DNA of 64,000 nt from the NCBI GenBank assembly GCA_964637165.1, contig CAZWVI010000006.1, positions 1-64,000 of the forward strand, read 5' to 3'. This document shows, in pieces, positions 18,318 through 26,820 of the stretch. How positions within the stretch are numbered: position 1 is the stretch's first letter; each line of letters starts with the position of its first letter. Position numbers and translations under genes: made by a program. A model generated the notes under the pieces. That model saw only the letters and a program-made list of their open reading frames with translations, made no database searches and had not been told where the DNA came from. Source of the stretch: CAZWVI01 sp964637165. Lineage in GTDB: Bacteria > Planctomycetota > UBA1135.

Positions 18318-20380
18318 AAGAGCAGTCACGATTTATTAAAGCGACCCTCCGCAGGCTTGAATCGCGCCTGCTAACGGTTCTTTTAACTTTTGGTCTGGCG
18401 CGTTTTGCCAGCCTTAGCTGTGGATTATTTACCGCGCTATATTTTCTCGATCGTAGCTTTGAACCACCGCAAGAAATTCGCTGGGTTTTACTTGGAGGCG
18501 CGACTTGCTGGTTGGCACTTAACTTTTATCAATGGTTGATTCGACCACTTAGGCACCGACCTAGCAAACGCGACCTCGCAAACCTTTGGGAACGCAGCCA
18601 CCCACAATTAGCTGGTCGTTTAAGCACCAGTGTGGAACTAAATGAATCAATTGCCGGCACTTCAAGCGACTTACTGAAAGCGGTAAAAAATCAAACCGAG
18701 CACCTTGATATTCAACTGCAAGCTGCGCTGGCGGCGCCAGGCGGAGGCGCCTTACGTAGTGCGCTTTGGGCCAGTTTAATTATTTTCACCTTAGGTGCCG
18801 GAGTATGGTGGCAGCCTCAAGAGGCGCATATTTTTCTTGCGCGACTTAGCGGCAAAGATGTTGCTTGGCCGCGCGCGACAAAACTTGTTTTATTGCCGCC
18901 AACCGGAACTGGTGACGGAGTTCTAGAGGGCTTGGGCGCACAACATTGGCAAATGCAATTAGCCGCCGGTTCACAGGTCATGGTCCGCGTTAAGGCAGAA
19001 GGTGAAATCCCTGAACACGTGATTGCTCAACAAAACAATCAGCAACGCGAATTGCGTCATTTAGGTGGCGGCGAGTTTGTGTTAGGGCTGCCGCCACTAG
19101 AGGCAACTATTGAAATAGAATTTCGCGGAGGCGACGATCAAGATGGAAGTCCCTTTTTAAAATTAATTCCTGGGCGGGCACCAGCCATTGTGGATTGGAA
19201 TGTATTAGTTGTGCCTCCGAGTTATACCGGACAAAGCAAATTCGGCTCCAGTCAACATGAATTCAATCTTAGCGAAAAGAGCTTGTTGAAAGTACAGTTT
19301 AAGTTGGCTGAAAGTGGCACTGCACTGGTCAAGCGCTTTAACGGTGAGATCGAGGAATTACTTCAGGATAGCGACGGTGTTTTCAACTTCGAACAAATCG
19401 TAATTGGTAGTGGCGAGTGTTCTATCCAAATTACTGGAGACGACAAGTTTAGCAATCAACGTGCCGCCGTTTTAAGTTGGCGCGCGCAAAAAGATGATGC
19501 ACCGCAAGTCGCCTTCAACTACCCATTGGGCAATTGGCTCACTATTCCAGGAGCTATTGTCCCGGTGGCTATTTCTGCCAGTGATGACTTTGCGCTTAAT
19601 TCAGTCAGCTTAAAGGATTTCTCCCCTGTTGCTAAGGAACTTGAGTTAACCCCTGGCATTAAAAGTTGGGAGACCTTTCTGCACGTTATGGCACCAACTC
19701 CTGAACTTGGCGCCAACCTTGAGGACGCACAAAAAATACGCTTCCAACTTAGCGCCTTGGATAATGCACCTCCGGCTGGACAAATAACCGAAAGTAATTC
19801 TGGTTGGATTGAAATTATTCCCGAGGCGAATTTACGGCAAGCGCATCTCGACCGGATTGTGCGCACTCGTGAACAGGTTGAAGGCTTACTTGAAATCGCC
19901 GAACAAATTGCTGCTGGAAAAAATGCAGCCGGTTCAGGGCGTCGCTTAGTTCGGCGCACACAACGCGTCACATTTGAATTGGAAAGCATTTTATGTGAAC
20001 GTCTTTACGCGGGCATAGATGACCCACATCGCAATACAATCGAGCTACTTGACAAGCAATTAGCTCAAGGGAATCTAAGTAGTGGATTGCTTGTAGAAGC
20101 GCTGGCGGCGGCCCCGCCGACCGGCCGCGCGCTGCTGCTTTACGATTTAGCTCAGGCCGGCCATCGAATTGGCACCGGAGCTGGCCGGCAAACTGCTCAA
20201 CTGTTGGCGAGTGGGCAAGATGCCCGTGAGGCGGCGGCAGAAACCGCCAACCAACTGGGCCAAATGCTTGAAATCATGCTGGAGTGGGAAGATTTCCAGT
20301 CGGCGGTAAACCTGTTACGGGATCTATTGGAGCGTCAGCGATTGCTACATTTACGTACCCGCGAGGCCGCCAACAACTAA
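18314..20380 (+). CDS. DUF4175-like membrane protein of the MoxR/VWA cluster
   Basis: A 688-residue protein. The cytoplasmic start is followed by two transmembrane helices (about 22-45 and 54-76). A linker carries ANLWERSHPQLAGRLSTSVEL, a sequence type characteristic of DUF4175-like proteins, and a third helix lies at about 150-166. The rest is extracytoplasmic: beta-rich up to about 500, then alpha-helical. Planctomycete relatives sit in the same MoxR-DUF58-VWA gene runs; function unknown. The start overlaps the toroid gene (ATGA). The next gene begins 9 bp after the stop. Confidence 0.72.
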   Translation: MKEQSRFIKATLRRLESRLLTVLLTFGLARFASLSCGLFTALYFLDRSFEPPQEIRWVLLGGATCWLALNFYQWLIRPLRHRPSKRDLANLWERSHPQLAGRLSTSVELNESIAGTSSDLLKAVKNQTEHLDIQLQAALAAPGGGALRSALWASLIIFTLGAGVWWQPQEAHIFLARLSGKDVAWPRATKLVLLPPTGTGDGVLEGLGAQHWQMQLAAGSQVMVRVKAEGEIPEHVIAQQNNQQRELRHLGGGEFVLGLPPLEATIEIEFRGGDDQDGSPFLKLIPGRAPAIVDWNVLVVPPSYTGQSKFGSSQHEFNLSEKSLLKVQFKLAESGTALVKRFNGEIEELLQDSDGVFNFEQIVIGSGECSIQITGDDKFSNQRAAVLSWRAQKDDAPQVAFNYPLGNWLTIPGAIVPVAISASDDFALNSVSLKDFSPVAKELELTPGIKSWETFLHVMAPTPELGANLEDAQKIRFQLSALDNAPPAGQITESNSGWIEIIPEANLRQAHLDRIVRTREQVEGLLEIAEQIAAGKNAAGSGRRLVRRTQRVTFELESILCERLYAGIDDPHRNTIELLDKQLAQGNLSSGLLVEALAAAPPTGRALLLYDLAQAGHRIGTGAGRQTAQLLASGQDAREAAAETANQLGQMLEIMLEWEDFQSAVNLLRDLLERQRLLHLRTREAANN

Positions 20381-20389
20381 AGTATTAAT

Positions 20390-21931
20390 GTGTTAGTTAG
20401 TCTGCTCCTCTCCGCGATTGCCAGCCCGGTTTGTTTACCGGCTCAGGATTTATCTTCGCAACAGCAGCAGCGCTTAGCTGAGGACCAAGCTAGATTGGCT
20501 CCGCAATTACGCAGGCTGAGCAAATTATTTGAGTTGCTAGAAAAAAAAGCTGTCGAAAATGGTGACCAAGGGCGCATTAATTTATTAAGTTCGGCGCGTG
20601 AAAAATTGCTCAACAACAAATTAAATGGGCTCGATGTTGTCGAACAAATTGAACGGATTGCGATTGACTTAACTGAACAACGCACCGGCCCAGCACTTGA
20701 AGCACAACAAGAATTAGTACTGCTCTTGGAAGACATGCTTAATGACTTGTTGGAGAGAGAACTTCAAGAACGCTTGGAGTCGGCACTTGAGCAGGCGCTC
20801 ACCCAAGCTGCCGAAATAAAGCAAACTGAATTACAGCAGAGAGAGTTGCTAAACAAGAATCAGACTTTGCAAGAGCAAGCTCAACAGCAAACATCTGAAG
20901 CAACCGACGTTGAGCTTACTTCCGAACTTGAACAATTGTTGGCACAGCAACTTGAACTAAACCAAGTCATCAAGGAACTCTTGGCAAAAGCACCAACGCA
21001 AAGTGAAATCAAAGATGCATTGGAGGCTGCGCAAAGGTCGGCCGAAGCGGCGGAGGCCGAGTTAAACAAAGCTCAGCAAGCTGAGTCAGATAATAAGTCT
21101 GAAGAGATGCAAAAGCATTTAGACGCAGCCGAGGATGCGCAAAAGGAAGCCGCCGAGCAATTAGAGAAAGCTGGCAAAGAAGCTGGGGAAAGTGCCGAGA
21201 AGATGCAACAGCAGCAGAAAGAAGAGGCCTTGCTCAACCTGATGAAAGAGGCGGAAGGCTTATTGGAGCGTCATCTCCAAAGTCGGCTACTAATGGAGCA
21301 ATTTATCAATACGCATGGCGAAGGTCGGGTCCCCCGCTCCGCGCGAATTGAATTGCGGAGTATTGGCAAGGAGCAGGCGGCGCTTAGCTCTGACGCTCAA
21401 TTAGTCTTGGACGAGGTCAATACTGGCGGGGCCGACACTTTGCCATACTTAATGCAAACTATTATCAATGACCATCAACGCTTAAGTTCGAAACTTGGCC
21501 CACCTTCCTACCGTTGTCGCGAATTGCAATTAAGCCTGGCGGACGACATCAGCTCCGCATGGTTAGAGATTATTGAATCAATTCGCGTTGAAGCCGAACG
21601 CGAGCGCGAAAAAATTGAAGCGGAATCAGCCAGCTCCGGCGGTGGGAATAGTAAATCTCCGCTAGTTAGCTTTAGTGAAGAACTACAACTACTAAAGCGA
21701 TTACAAGAACGATTAACCAAGCGCTTGGACAATTTCGCCACACGCCGCCAACACTTCAGTGATGCGGGCATGGAGTTGGACCAAGATGACTTGCTTGAGC
21801 TTGAACGCTTACTTCAAAAGCAAGCCGAGTTGAGACAAGTTTACGAATCAATCTTGGCGCGGCTCGAAGAAGCTCAACAGCCTGAGCCTGAGAACCCCGA
21901 AGCACCCGCCGACGAGGAGGAGTTTTTCTAA
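20390..21931 (+). CDS. Exported Gln/Glu-rich coiled-coil protein
   Basis: A 513-residue protein with a possible signal peptide (residues 1-19) and then almost continuous heptad-type sequence rich in Q, E, L and A (about 22-290 and 390-495). It has no recognised enzyme motif. Its composition and place directly after the DUF4175-like gene suggest it is the detached coiled-coil tail that some relatives carry in one longer polypeptide; that is inference. Long rods of this kind often span or scaffold the periplasm. The GTG start at 20390 is 9 bp after the previous stop; its TAA stop shares one base with the next ATG (TAATG), so the pair is probably coupled. Confidence 0.7.
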   Translation: MLVSLLLSAIASPVCLPAQDLSSQQQQRLAEDQARLAPQLRRLSKLFELLEKKAVENGDQGRINLLSSAREKLLNNKLNGLDVVEQIERIAIDLTEQRTGPALEAQQELVLLLEDMLNDLLERELQERLESALEQALTQAAEIKQTELQQRELLNKNQTLQEQAQQQTSEATDVELTSELEQLLAQQLELNQVIKELLAKAPTQSEIKDALEAAQRSAEAAEAELNKAQQAESDNKSEEMQKHLDAAEDAQKEAAEQLEKAGKEAGESAEKMQQQQKEEALLNLMKEAEGLLERHLQSRLLMEQFINTHGEGRVPRSARIELRSIGKEQAALSSDAQLVLDEVNTGGADTLPYLMQTIINDHQRLSSKLGPPSYRCRELQLSLADDISSAWLEIIESIRVEAEREREKIEAESASSGGGNSKSPLVSFSEELQLLKRLQERLTKRLDNFATRRQHFSDAGMELDQDDLLELERLLQKQAELRQVYESILARLEEAQQPEPENPEAPADEEEFF

Positions 21932-22545
21932 TGTTACTAAGCCTAAGTTTGTGCCTTTTGCAAAACCCACAATTGCCGGAGCTACCACAGCACCCTCCGA
22001 CTCCGGCTCTACCGGAGTGGCAAACTCAACTTGACGAATTAGTTGACCAAGTTCGAGATGGTTTCCAAGATGTGCACCAGGCATTACTGTCTGCGCGCGA
22101 CCAATTAGATGTCGAACAAAGCGATTCCATTTTGTTGCCTCAGTTAAGTTTGGCGCAAGATACTGCTCATCGGCTGGTCGCCTCGCTAGAAGAATTATTA
22201 GAAAATATTCCAACCCAAGAGTCGAATAGCTCCAGCGCAAACGGTGCCGACAATAAGCAGGGCGATTCAGGGGATAGTAAACCTGAGGACACCCAAAACC
22301 ATGAAAACCCATCAGGAGCCGCGCAAAAGCCCCAAAACAACTCTGGCAAAGAAGATGAAAGCGGCAAAAGTTCCAGCTTAAGCCCTGAACAGAGAATCTT
22401 ATTTGAGCAGCAAAATGGCCATTGGGGTAGTTTGCCACCACGTTTGCAGGAAGCCCTGCAAAACGCCGCAGTGGAAAATATGCCTCTGCGTTACCGGCGT
22501 TGGCTGAAGGAATTCCACCGCCAACAACTTGGTCCAAATTTATAA
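21931..22545 (+). CDS. Small exported protein with Pro-rich start and WG-x-LPP C-terminal motif
   Basis: A 204-residue protein: very short hydrophobic signal (MLLSLSLCLLQ), a Pro-rich stretch, a helical segment (about 28-95), a low-complexity hydrophilic linker rich in S, N, D, K and Q (about 96-150), and a conserved-looking C-terminus. That end, WGSLPPRLQEAL then LRYRRWLKEFHRQQL, resembles the tail of DUF4175-type planctomycete proteins (WG-x-LP ... Y ... Y-R-x-L). It is the last gene of the eno-to-DUF4175 run. Function unknown; a structural partner of the preceding membrane protein is inferred. Confidence 0.68.
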   Translation: MLLSLSLCLLQNPQLPELPQHPPTPALPEWQTQLDELVDQVRDGFQDVHQALLSARDQLDVEQSDSILLPQLSLAQDTAHRLVASLEELLENIPTQESNSSSANGADNKQGDSGDSKPEDTQNHENPSGAAQKPQNNSGKEDESGKSSSLSPEQRILFEQQNGHWGSLPPRLQEALQNAAVENMPLRYRRWLKEFHRQQLGPNL

Positions 22546-22560
22546 GTCCATAAATTATTT

Positions 22561-22583
22561 CATGGTGTCTAATAGATACCATG
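22561..22583 (+). promoter_or_regulatory. Inverted repeat covering the start codon of the next gene
   Basis: CATGGTGTC (22561-22569) and GATACCATG (22575-22583) pair fully if one G-U is allowed, leaving a loop of five bases. The right arm contains the ATG at 22581. No T-tract follows, so it is not a standard intrinsic terminator. It could be an operator or an RNA hairpin that hides the start codon. Confidence 0.5.
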
Positions 22584-23726
22584 ATTAATTTAGTCCTCAC
22601 CGCACTTCTCTTTCCTGCTGCTCAACTTCAAGTTGTTGCGCCGCAAGCATTGCCTGCTGGCACAGTCATTAAGCACGCCGGGACCTGGTCGGCAAGTACT
22701 GGCTTCGTCCCCGCGACTAATTCCGGCGGGTCCGCACGTGGTGGTAGCGAACTTATCTACAGTTGCGATGGCCTATTTAGTTGGGGCACAACTGGGAATA
22801 TTGGCACTGGCGGTGCCTGGCAGGACTGGATGGTCATCGACGATTTCAAGCTAAAAGACCGCAACCGCAGTGAGACTGATCAAGTATCGAGCTTAACCAT
22901 TGCTTATTGCACAGACGTACAAACCACGCAAGGCGGTTACGGCGAAATTAATTTCTACAACAACTACACCCCGTGCGCGACCTTGCCGCCACCTGTTTCG
23001 AGGATTTCAATGTACAACTTGCCTATGTCTTCAAGTGGCAATTTGGAGTGTTGGTCGATTGATATAGATTTAACTGGAGGCGGTGAAGTGCCAAATGATG
23101 TTAATTCAGATTTACTCACTGAAAACCTTGGGGTTCTAGACAACGTTACTGCAATTGGAATTCGCTTCGATTTTGCGGCGATTACCTCACAAGGCATGAT
23201 GGGACCGCTAATTGGCGGTACTAACGGCTATGGCAACTCTGACAACCTTGGCGTTATAGACTTGGCTGGCAACAATCTTGGGTGTGTGAACTTTTCAGGG
23301 AACCCATTCGCAAGCATCGGCTTGAGTTTGTTTGGCCCTCCGCAGGGAACAAAAACTTATTATCACCAAATCGGCGGGGGCGGACAAAGGCCGGACTTTT
23401 TGTTGCGCAATCGCAAACCCATAATTGCCGGCCAATTGGCGACCTGGCGCGCCTTTGATTTACCAGCCACCACCCAGCTGTGGTTAGCTGCAGCGGGTGG
23501 CTCGGACGACATTTACTTTAGCGGTCTAAACGGATCCACTAAGTATGCCTTAATCCAAGGGCCACTTTACTTTTTAGAAATGGGAAATGGTGACACCGTC
23601 ATACGTCCGATTCCACTCGCCTTAGCTGGACGTGACATTTTCGTGCAAGCGGTTGCCACTTACGGAGTGACACCTTTTCCGAATCAGATTGCTTTTTTAA
23701 GCAACGGACTTCGTCACGAATTATAA
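22581..23726 (+). CDS. Secreted protein of unknown function with planctomycete-type C-terminal module
   Basis: A 381-residue exported protein with a short uncharged signal peptide. The body is rich in G, N, S and T with several cysteines (including YSCDG, AYCTD, TPCATL, LECWS, LGCVNF) and beta-type sequence, as in lectin-like or adhesive secreted proteins; no enzyme motif was recognised. The last about 100 residues (from LLRNRKPIIAGQ) end in GRDIFVQAVATYG ... AFLSNGLRHEL. A comparable WFQVVQMG...SN ending occurs in the secreted protein at 35317-36273, so this is probably a shared terminal beta module. The gene stands 35 bp after the VWA operon behind a hairpin and overlaps convergent larE by 13 bp. 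Confidence 0.65.
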   Translation: MINLVLTALLFPAAQLQVVAPQALPAGTVIKHAGTWSASTGFVPATNSGGSARGGSELIYSCDGLFSWGTTGNIGTGGAWQDWMVIDDFKLKDRNRSETDQVSSLTIAYCTDVQTTQGGYGEINFYNNYTPCATLPPPVSRISMYNLPMSSSGNLECWSIDIDLTGGGEVPNDVNSDLLTENLGVLDNVTAIGIRFDFAAITSQGMMGPLIGGTNGYGNSDNLGVIDLAGNNLGCVNFSGNPFASIGLSLFGPPQGTKTYYHQIGGGGQRPDFLLRNRKPIIAGQLATWRAFDLPATTQLWLAAAGGSDDIYFSGLNGSTKYALIQGPLYFLEMGNGDTVIRPIPLALAGRDIFVQAVATYGVTPFPNQIAFLSNGLRHEL

Positions 23727-24481
23727 ATTGCTAGGGTAAGTTGCGAGTAACCACTGGCAGCTGCAAGACTGGTAATTGTTCCAAGTTGCGACTGGGCAGT
23801 GTGAAGTTCATCTGCCCCGACTTCTAACTTAACTTCGCATGAACCATAATCGCGGGCGCGTACAATTTTGAAACCGCGCTCGCGCAAACTCGATTCAAAT
23901 TTTTCAACGCGCTCCAATGCTGCGAGACTAACTGGTATACCAATTGGAATTCGAGATGACAAGCACGGCATTGCTGGCTTATCTGAGCAGGCCAAATTTC
24001 GCTTTCGGGCGGCACGCCGAACTGCTTGTTTATCCATGCCGGCTTCGCGCAATGGCGCGCAAACATTATTCTCAATTGCGGCACGAGAACCCGGACGGTC
24101 GCTAGGGTCATCACTGGCGTTTTCGCCGTAGCACATCACCCAAGCACGCTGTTGGGCAATTGGGACCGCTAGTTCAAAAAATGAACTCTTACACCAAAAA
24201 CAGCGATCACCTTGATTGGCTAAATAATTAGGGTTGGTAAATTCCTGCGGTTTGATTATTTCAAGCGACACCTTTAGCTGTTTGCACAAGTCAATGACAT
24301 CATGCAATTCGCTACGGGCAAGCGATGGGGTGTCCGCAGTTATCGCAAGAACATTTTGCGCGCCCAAAACTTCAATTGAAACTGCCAGCAGGAGTGAGCT
24401 ATCTACTCCACCTGAAACAGCGACAACTGCTCCGGGCATTTGTTTAATAATATTATTTAACTTCTGCTCTGGACTAAGCAA
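23714..24481 (-). CDS. larE: LarE-type ATP-dependent sacrificial sulfur transferase
   Basis: A 255-residue PP-loop protein that in lactate racemase systems supplies sulfur to the nickel-pincer nucleotide cofactor. SGGVDSS (23-29) is the PP-loop. C173 in MPCLSSRIPIG matches the sacrificial cysteine of Lactobacillus LarE. Two further cysteines, C94 and C97 in CFWCK, give the three-cysteine pattern reported for iron-sulfur-type LarE proteins, which can use sulfur catalytically. No larA, larB or larC is present in the window, so it may serve another sulfur-incorporation pathway. It lies 3 bp downstream of the carbonic-anhydrase-like gene on the same strand, probably cotranscribed. Confidence 0.85.
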   Translation of the reverse strand: MLSPEQKLNNIIKQMPGAVVAVSGGVDSSLLLAVSIEVLGAQNVLAITADTPSLARSELHDVIDLCKQLKVSLEIIKPQEFTNPNYLANQGDRCFWCKSSFFELAVPIAQQRAWVMCYGENASDDPSDRPGSRAAIENNVCAPLREAGMDKQAVRRAARKRNLACSDKPAMPCLSSRIPIGIPVSLAALERVEKFESSLRERGFKIVRARDYGSCEVKLEVGADELHTAQSQLGTITSLAAASGYSQLTLAIYNS

Positions 24482-24484
24482 AAA

Positions 24485-25021
24485 CTAAGCCTCGCTCGGC
24501 AAATAATTTTCAGCAGTCTCGATGTAGTGTGGCACCGAGTGTTGCATAAATGCCTGGTCACGTTCATTGGTGTCGCGCACATGGCGCGCGGGTATTCCGG
24601 CGACCATGGTGTTGGCAGGAATTTCAGCGTTTTGCTTAACTAAAGCACCGGCGGCAACTACGCAGCCATCGCCTATTTGTGCGCCACCGAGAATGATCGC
24701 CCCCATTCCGATTAAAACTCCATTGCCAATTTTCACACCGTGAATTATTGCCCCATGGCCAATTGTGCAGTCATCACCAATCACTTGTGCTTTGCCGGTG
24801 TCGCAGTGAATGATTGCGCCATCTTGAATATTGGTGCGCGCGCCAATTTTGATTGGCGCGTCATCGCCGCGAATAATTGCACCGAACCATACTGAGGAAT
24901 CGCGGCCTATTTCGACATCGCCAGTAACCAGGGCAGTGCTTGAAATTAGGGCTCCACATGCAACGCGACGCATGAGTCCGGCACTAGGCGTGGGGAATTT
25001 ATTAGTTTGGGAGGAGGTCAT
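24485..25021 (-). CDS. Gamma-carbonic anhydrase-like hexapeptide-repeat protein
   Basis: A 178-residue left-handed beta-helix protein. Hexapeptide turns run from about residue 25 to 145 (IGRDSSVWFGAIIRGD, IGARTNIQDGAIIHCD, IGHGAIIHGVKIG, VLIGMGAIILGG). The histidines in IIHCD and IGHGAIIHG are where gamma-class enzymes hold zinc, so carbonic anhydrase activity is possible. Many homologues (YrdA/PaaY type) are of uncertain activity or have thioesterase roles. The ATG at 25021 overlaps the CPBP gene by 20 bp; an internal ATG at 24973 (MRRVACGAL) is a plausible alternative start. Confidence 0.85.
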   Translation of the reverse strand: MTSSQTNKFPTPSAGLMRRVACGALISSTALVTGDVEIGRDSSVWFGAIIRGDDAPIKIGARTNIQDGAIIHCDTGKAQVIGDDCTIGHGAIIHGVKIGNGVLIGMGAIILGGAQIGDGCVVAAGALVKQNAEIPANTMVAGIPARHVRDTNERDQAFMQHSVPHYIETAENYLPSEA

Positions 25022-25793
25022 GTGGCAGGGCCAAGGTTGCTACCGCGCAAGCGTTGTGAATGGCATGAATCGCTATCGCATAACGTAATTTTCCGCTACG
25101 CCAATAAATCCAGCCGAAGGTTAATCCTAAATAAAATACCGGGAGAAACACTTGCCACTCATGGGCAAGCGCGAAAACTAAAGATGAAAAAAGCAAGGCG
25201 CGGCGCGGGCCAAAATCATCGCGGCCGGCTAGGTGACGCCAAAAATAGCCACGGAAGATTACTTCTTCTAACCATGGTTGAGTTCCGGCAATGAAGATGA
25301 AGGCAAAGATGAAATTGACTGGCGATAAATCTTCAATTCCAAGTGCCACCGTTTGATGTGGAGCCACTCCGCTGATTGCTTTTATTAAATAAATATTCAA
25401 AAGAGTAATGCCGAGCAATCCTGGTAAGGAAAGAAAATAACAACGCAGTGCGGTGCGCATGCCGACGACTTGGCGAGATGGAACCGCCTGTCGGCGTGGC
25501 ACAAAACTTCCGGCGCGAAAACCTAACCAAGCCCAAGTTGCAATTCCACCGGCGCAAGAAGTTGACAAACTCAACCAAATCGGCAGTTCAACTTTCAACT
25601 CTGGTTTAATCAAAAATGCGACACTGCCGAGTGCGATGCCGCCGCCCAGAAAAATTGCCCCAGCAATTAAAAAATCGTAGCCATTAAGTTTTGGCAGCGG
25701 TTGCACCGGCGCCGGCGCTCCGGCCATTCTGGACATGATTATGACAGATAGCAAAACCCCGCTAACGGCCATGAATGCACTGAATAACAGCAT
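25002..25793 (-). CDS. CPBP-family intramembrane protease
   Basis: A 263-residue polytopic membrane protein (about seven or eight hydrophobic segments) of the CPBP/Abi family, glutamic-type intramembrane proteases related to eukaryotic Rce1. The catalytic motifs are present: EEVIFRGYFWRHL (EExxxR), FALAHEW (FxxxH) and HAIHN near the C-terminus. Planctomycete genomes carry many copies; substrates are unknown. It lies 15 bp downstream of thiG on the same strand and overlaps the gene after it, but no thiamine link is implied by its sequence. Confidence 0.86.
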   Translation of the reverse strand: MLLFSAFMAVSGVLLSVIIMSRMAGAPAPVQPLPKLNGYDFLIAGAIFLGGGIALGSVAFLIKPELKVELPIWLSLSTSCAGGIATWAWLGFRAGSFVPRRQAVPSRQVVGMRTALRCYFLSLPGLLGITLLNIYLIKAISGVAPHQTVALGIEDLSPVNFIFAFIFIAGTQPWLEEVIFRGYFWRHLAGRDDFGPRRALLFSSLVFALAHEWQVFLPVFYLGLTFGWIYWRSGKLRYAIAIHAIHNACAVATLALPHDLLPN

Positions 25794-25808
25794 TTTGGCA
25801 ATTATGAT

Positions 25809-26606
25809 TTAGTAGGCGCCAAGCACATCATGTTCAGGCGATGATGCGGTTGCGTAACGCTTACGCGGAATGCGACCTGCTAAGAATGAATCGCGGCCGG
25901 CAGCAATTGCGGCCTTCATTGCACGCGCCATACGAAGTGGATCTTTGGCGCTGGCAACTCCGGTGTTGAGGAGAACGCCCTCGGCTCCAAGTTCCATTGC
26001 GAAGCTGACATCGCTGGCGGTGCCGACTCCGGCATCGACGATGACTGGAACATTTAACATTTCGAGAATGAGGCTAATGTTTAATGGATTGAGAATTCCT
26101 TGGCCGGAACCGATTGGCGAACCGGCCGGCATTACCGCGGTGGCGCCGGCCGATTCAAGGCGTTGAGCTTGGATGACATCGTCGCTGGTGTACACCAAAA
26201 CAGTGAAACCTTCATTGACTAAGGTTTCGGTAGCGTAAAGTGTTGCCTGCGGATCTGGAAGTAGCGTGGTTTTATCGCCAAGTACTTCCAACTTCACCAA
26301 ATCTGTATCAAGCATTTCGCGCGACAAGCGTGCCGTGCGAATTGCCAATTCGGCATCAAAGCACCCGGCGGTGTTGGGCAAAATGGTGTAGCGGTCACGG
26401 TCTATGTAGTCGAGAAAACTTTCGCCGGTCGGTTCCTTCTCAGGAATTCGCCGAACCGCCACGGTCACGCAGTCGGTGCCCGAAATTTCGAGCGCGTCAC
26501 GCATTTGCGCATAGCTGGCATATTTGCCGGTGCCAAGGAAGAGCCGGGAGTTGAAGGTAAACTCTCCGAGCTGAAAGGTCTGGTCTTGAGGGATGAGGGG
26601 TTCCAA
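25809..26606 (-). CDS. thiG: Thiazole synthase
   Basis: A 265-residue TIM-barrel enzyme that builds the thiazole phosphate of thiamine from deoxyxylulose phosphate, dehydroglycine and ThiS thiocarboxylate. Family segments include LFLGTGKYAS, the Schiff-base lysine K105 in LVKLEVLGD, PAGSPIGSGQGILNP and VIVDAGVGTASD. The start is TTG at 26606, chosen because AGGAG lies six bases upstream (26612-26616 on the complement), giving MEPLIPQD. thiS lies upstream on the same strand, but a 176-bp REPIN-like element separates the two genes. No other thiamine genes are present. Confidence 0.96.
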   Translation of the reverse strand: MEPLIPQDQTFQLGEFTFNSRLFLGTGKYASYAQMRDALEISGTDCVTVAVRRIPEKEPTGESFLDYIDRDRYTILPNTAGCFDAELAIRTARLSREMLDTDLVKLEVLGDKTTLLPDPQATLYATETLVNEGFTVLVYTSDDVIQAQRLESAGATAVMPAGSPIGSGQGILNPLNISLILEMLNVPVIVDAGVGTASDVSFAMELGAEGVLLNTGVASAKDPLRMARAMKAAIAAGRDSFLAGRIPRKRYATASSPEHDVLGAY

Positions 26607-26642
26607 TTGATGCTCCTAAGCAGGAATCCTAGCGCCGCGCCC

Positions 26643-26818
26643 AGACTCTGACCCTATCCGCTGGGTCTAATTCAAAGAATGCAGACGTAACAGCATTATT
26701 CAAATGGACTTATGTCAACGGCTTGAAGCTGTCCGTGACTAGAATTATTTTTTATTGCAAATTCTTGCCGGGTAATTTGTTAGCTAATTTTCTGACCCAG
26801 CGGTTGGGGTCAGAGTCT
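26643..26818. repeat. REPIN/MITE-like element A with 26-bp hairpin-forming inverted ends
   Basis: The left arm (26643-26668) and right arm (26793-26818) are inverted copies agreeing at about 23 of 26 positions. The outer edge is AGACTCTGACCC and the inner edge TGGGTC. Each arm can fold on itself (GACCCA ... T(G/A)GGGTC). The 124-bp interior has no gene. The element fills most of the gap between thiS and thiG and ends 2 bp from the thiS stop codon. It looks like a mobile or formerly mobile palindromic unit of the kind spread by RAYT (IS200-like) transposases; no such transposase gene is in the window. Confidence 0.75.
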
Positions 26819-26820
26819 TG

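Noticed and set aside
25007..25294. Plus-strand frame starting ATG after GGGAGGAGG, a textbook ribosome-binding site
   Set aside because: It lies antisense to the carbonic-anhydrase-like and CPBP genes, its protein has no recognisable domain, and the purine run is explained by codons of the opposite gene.
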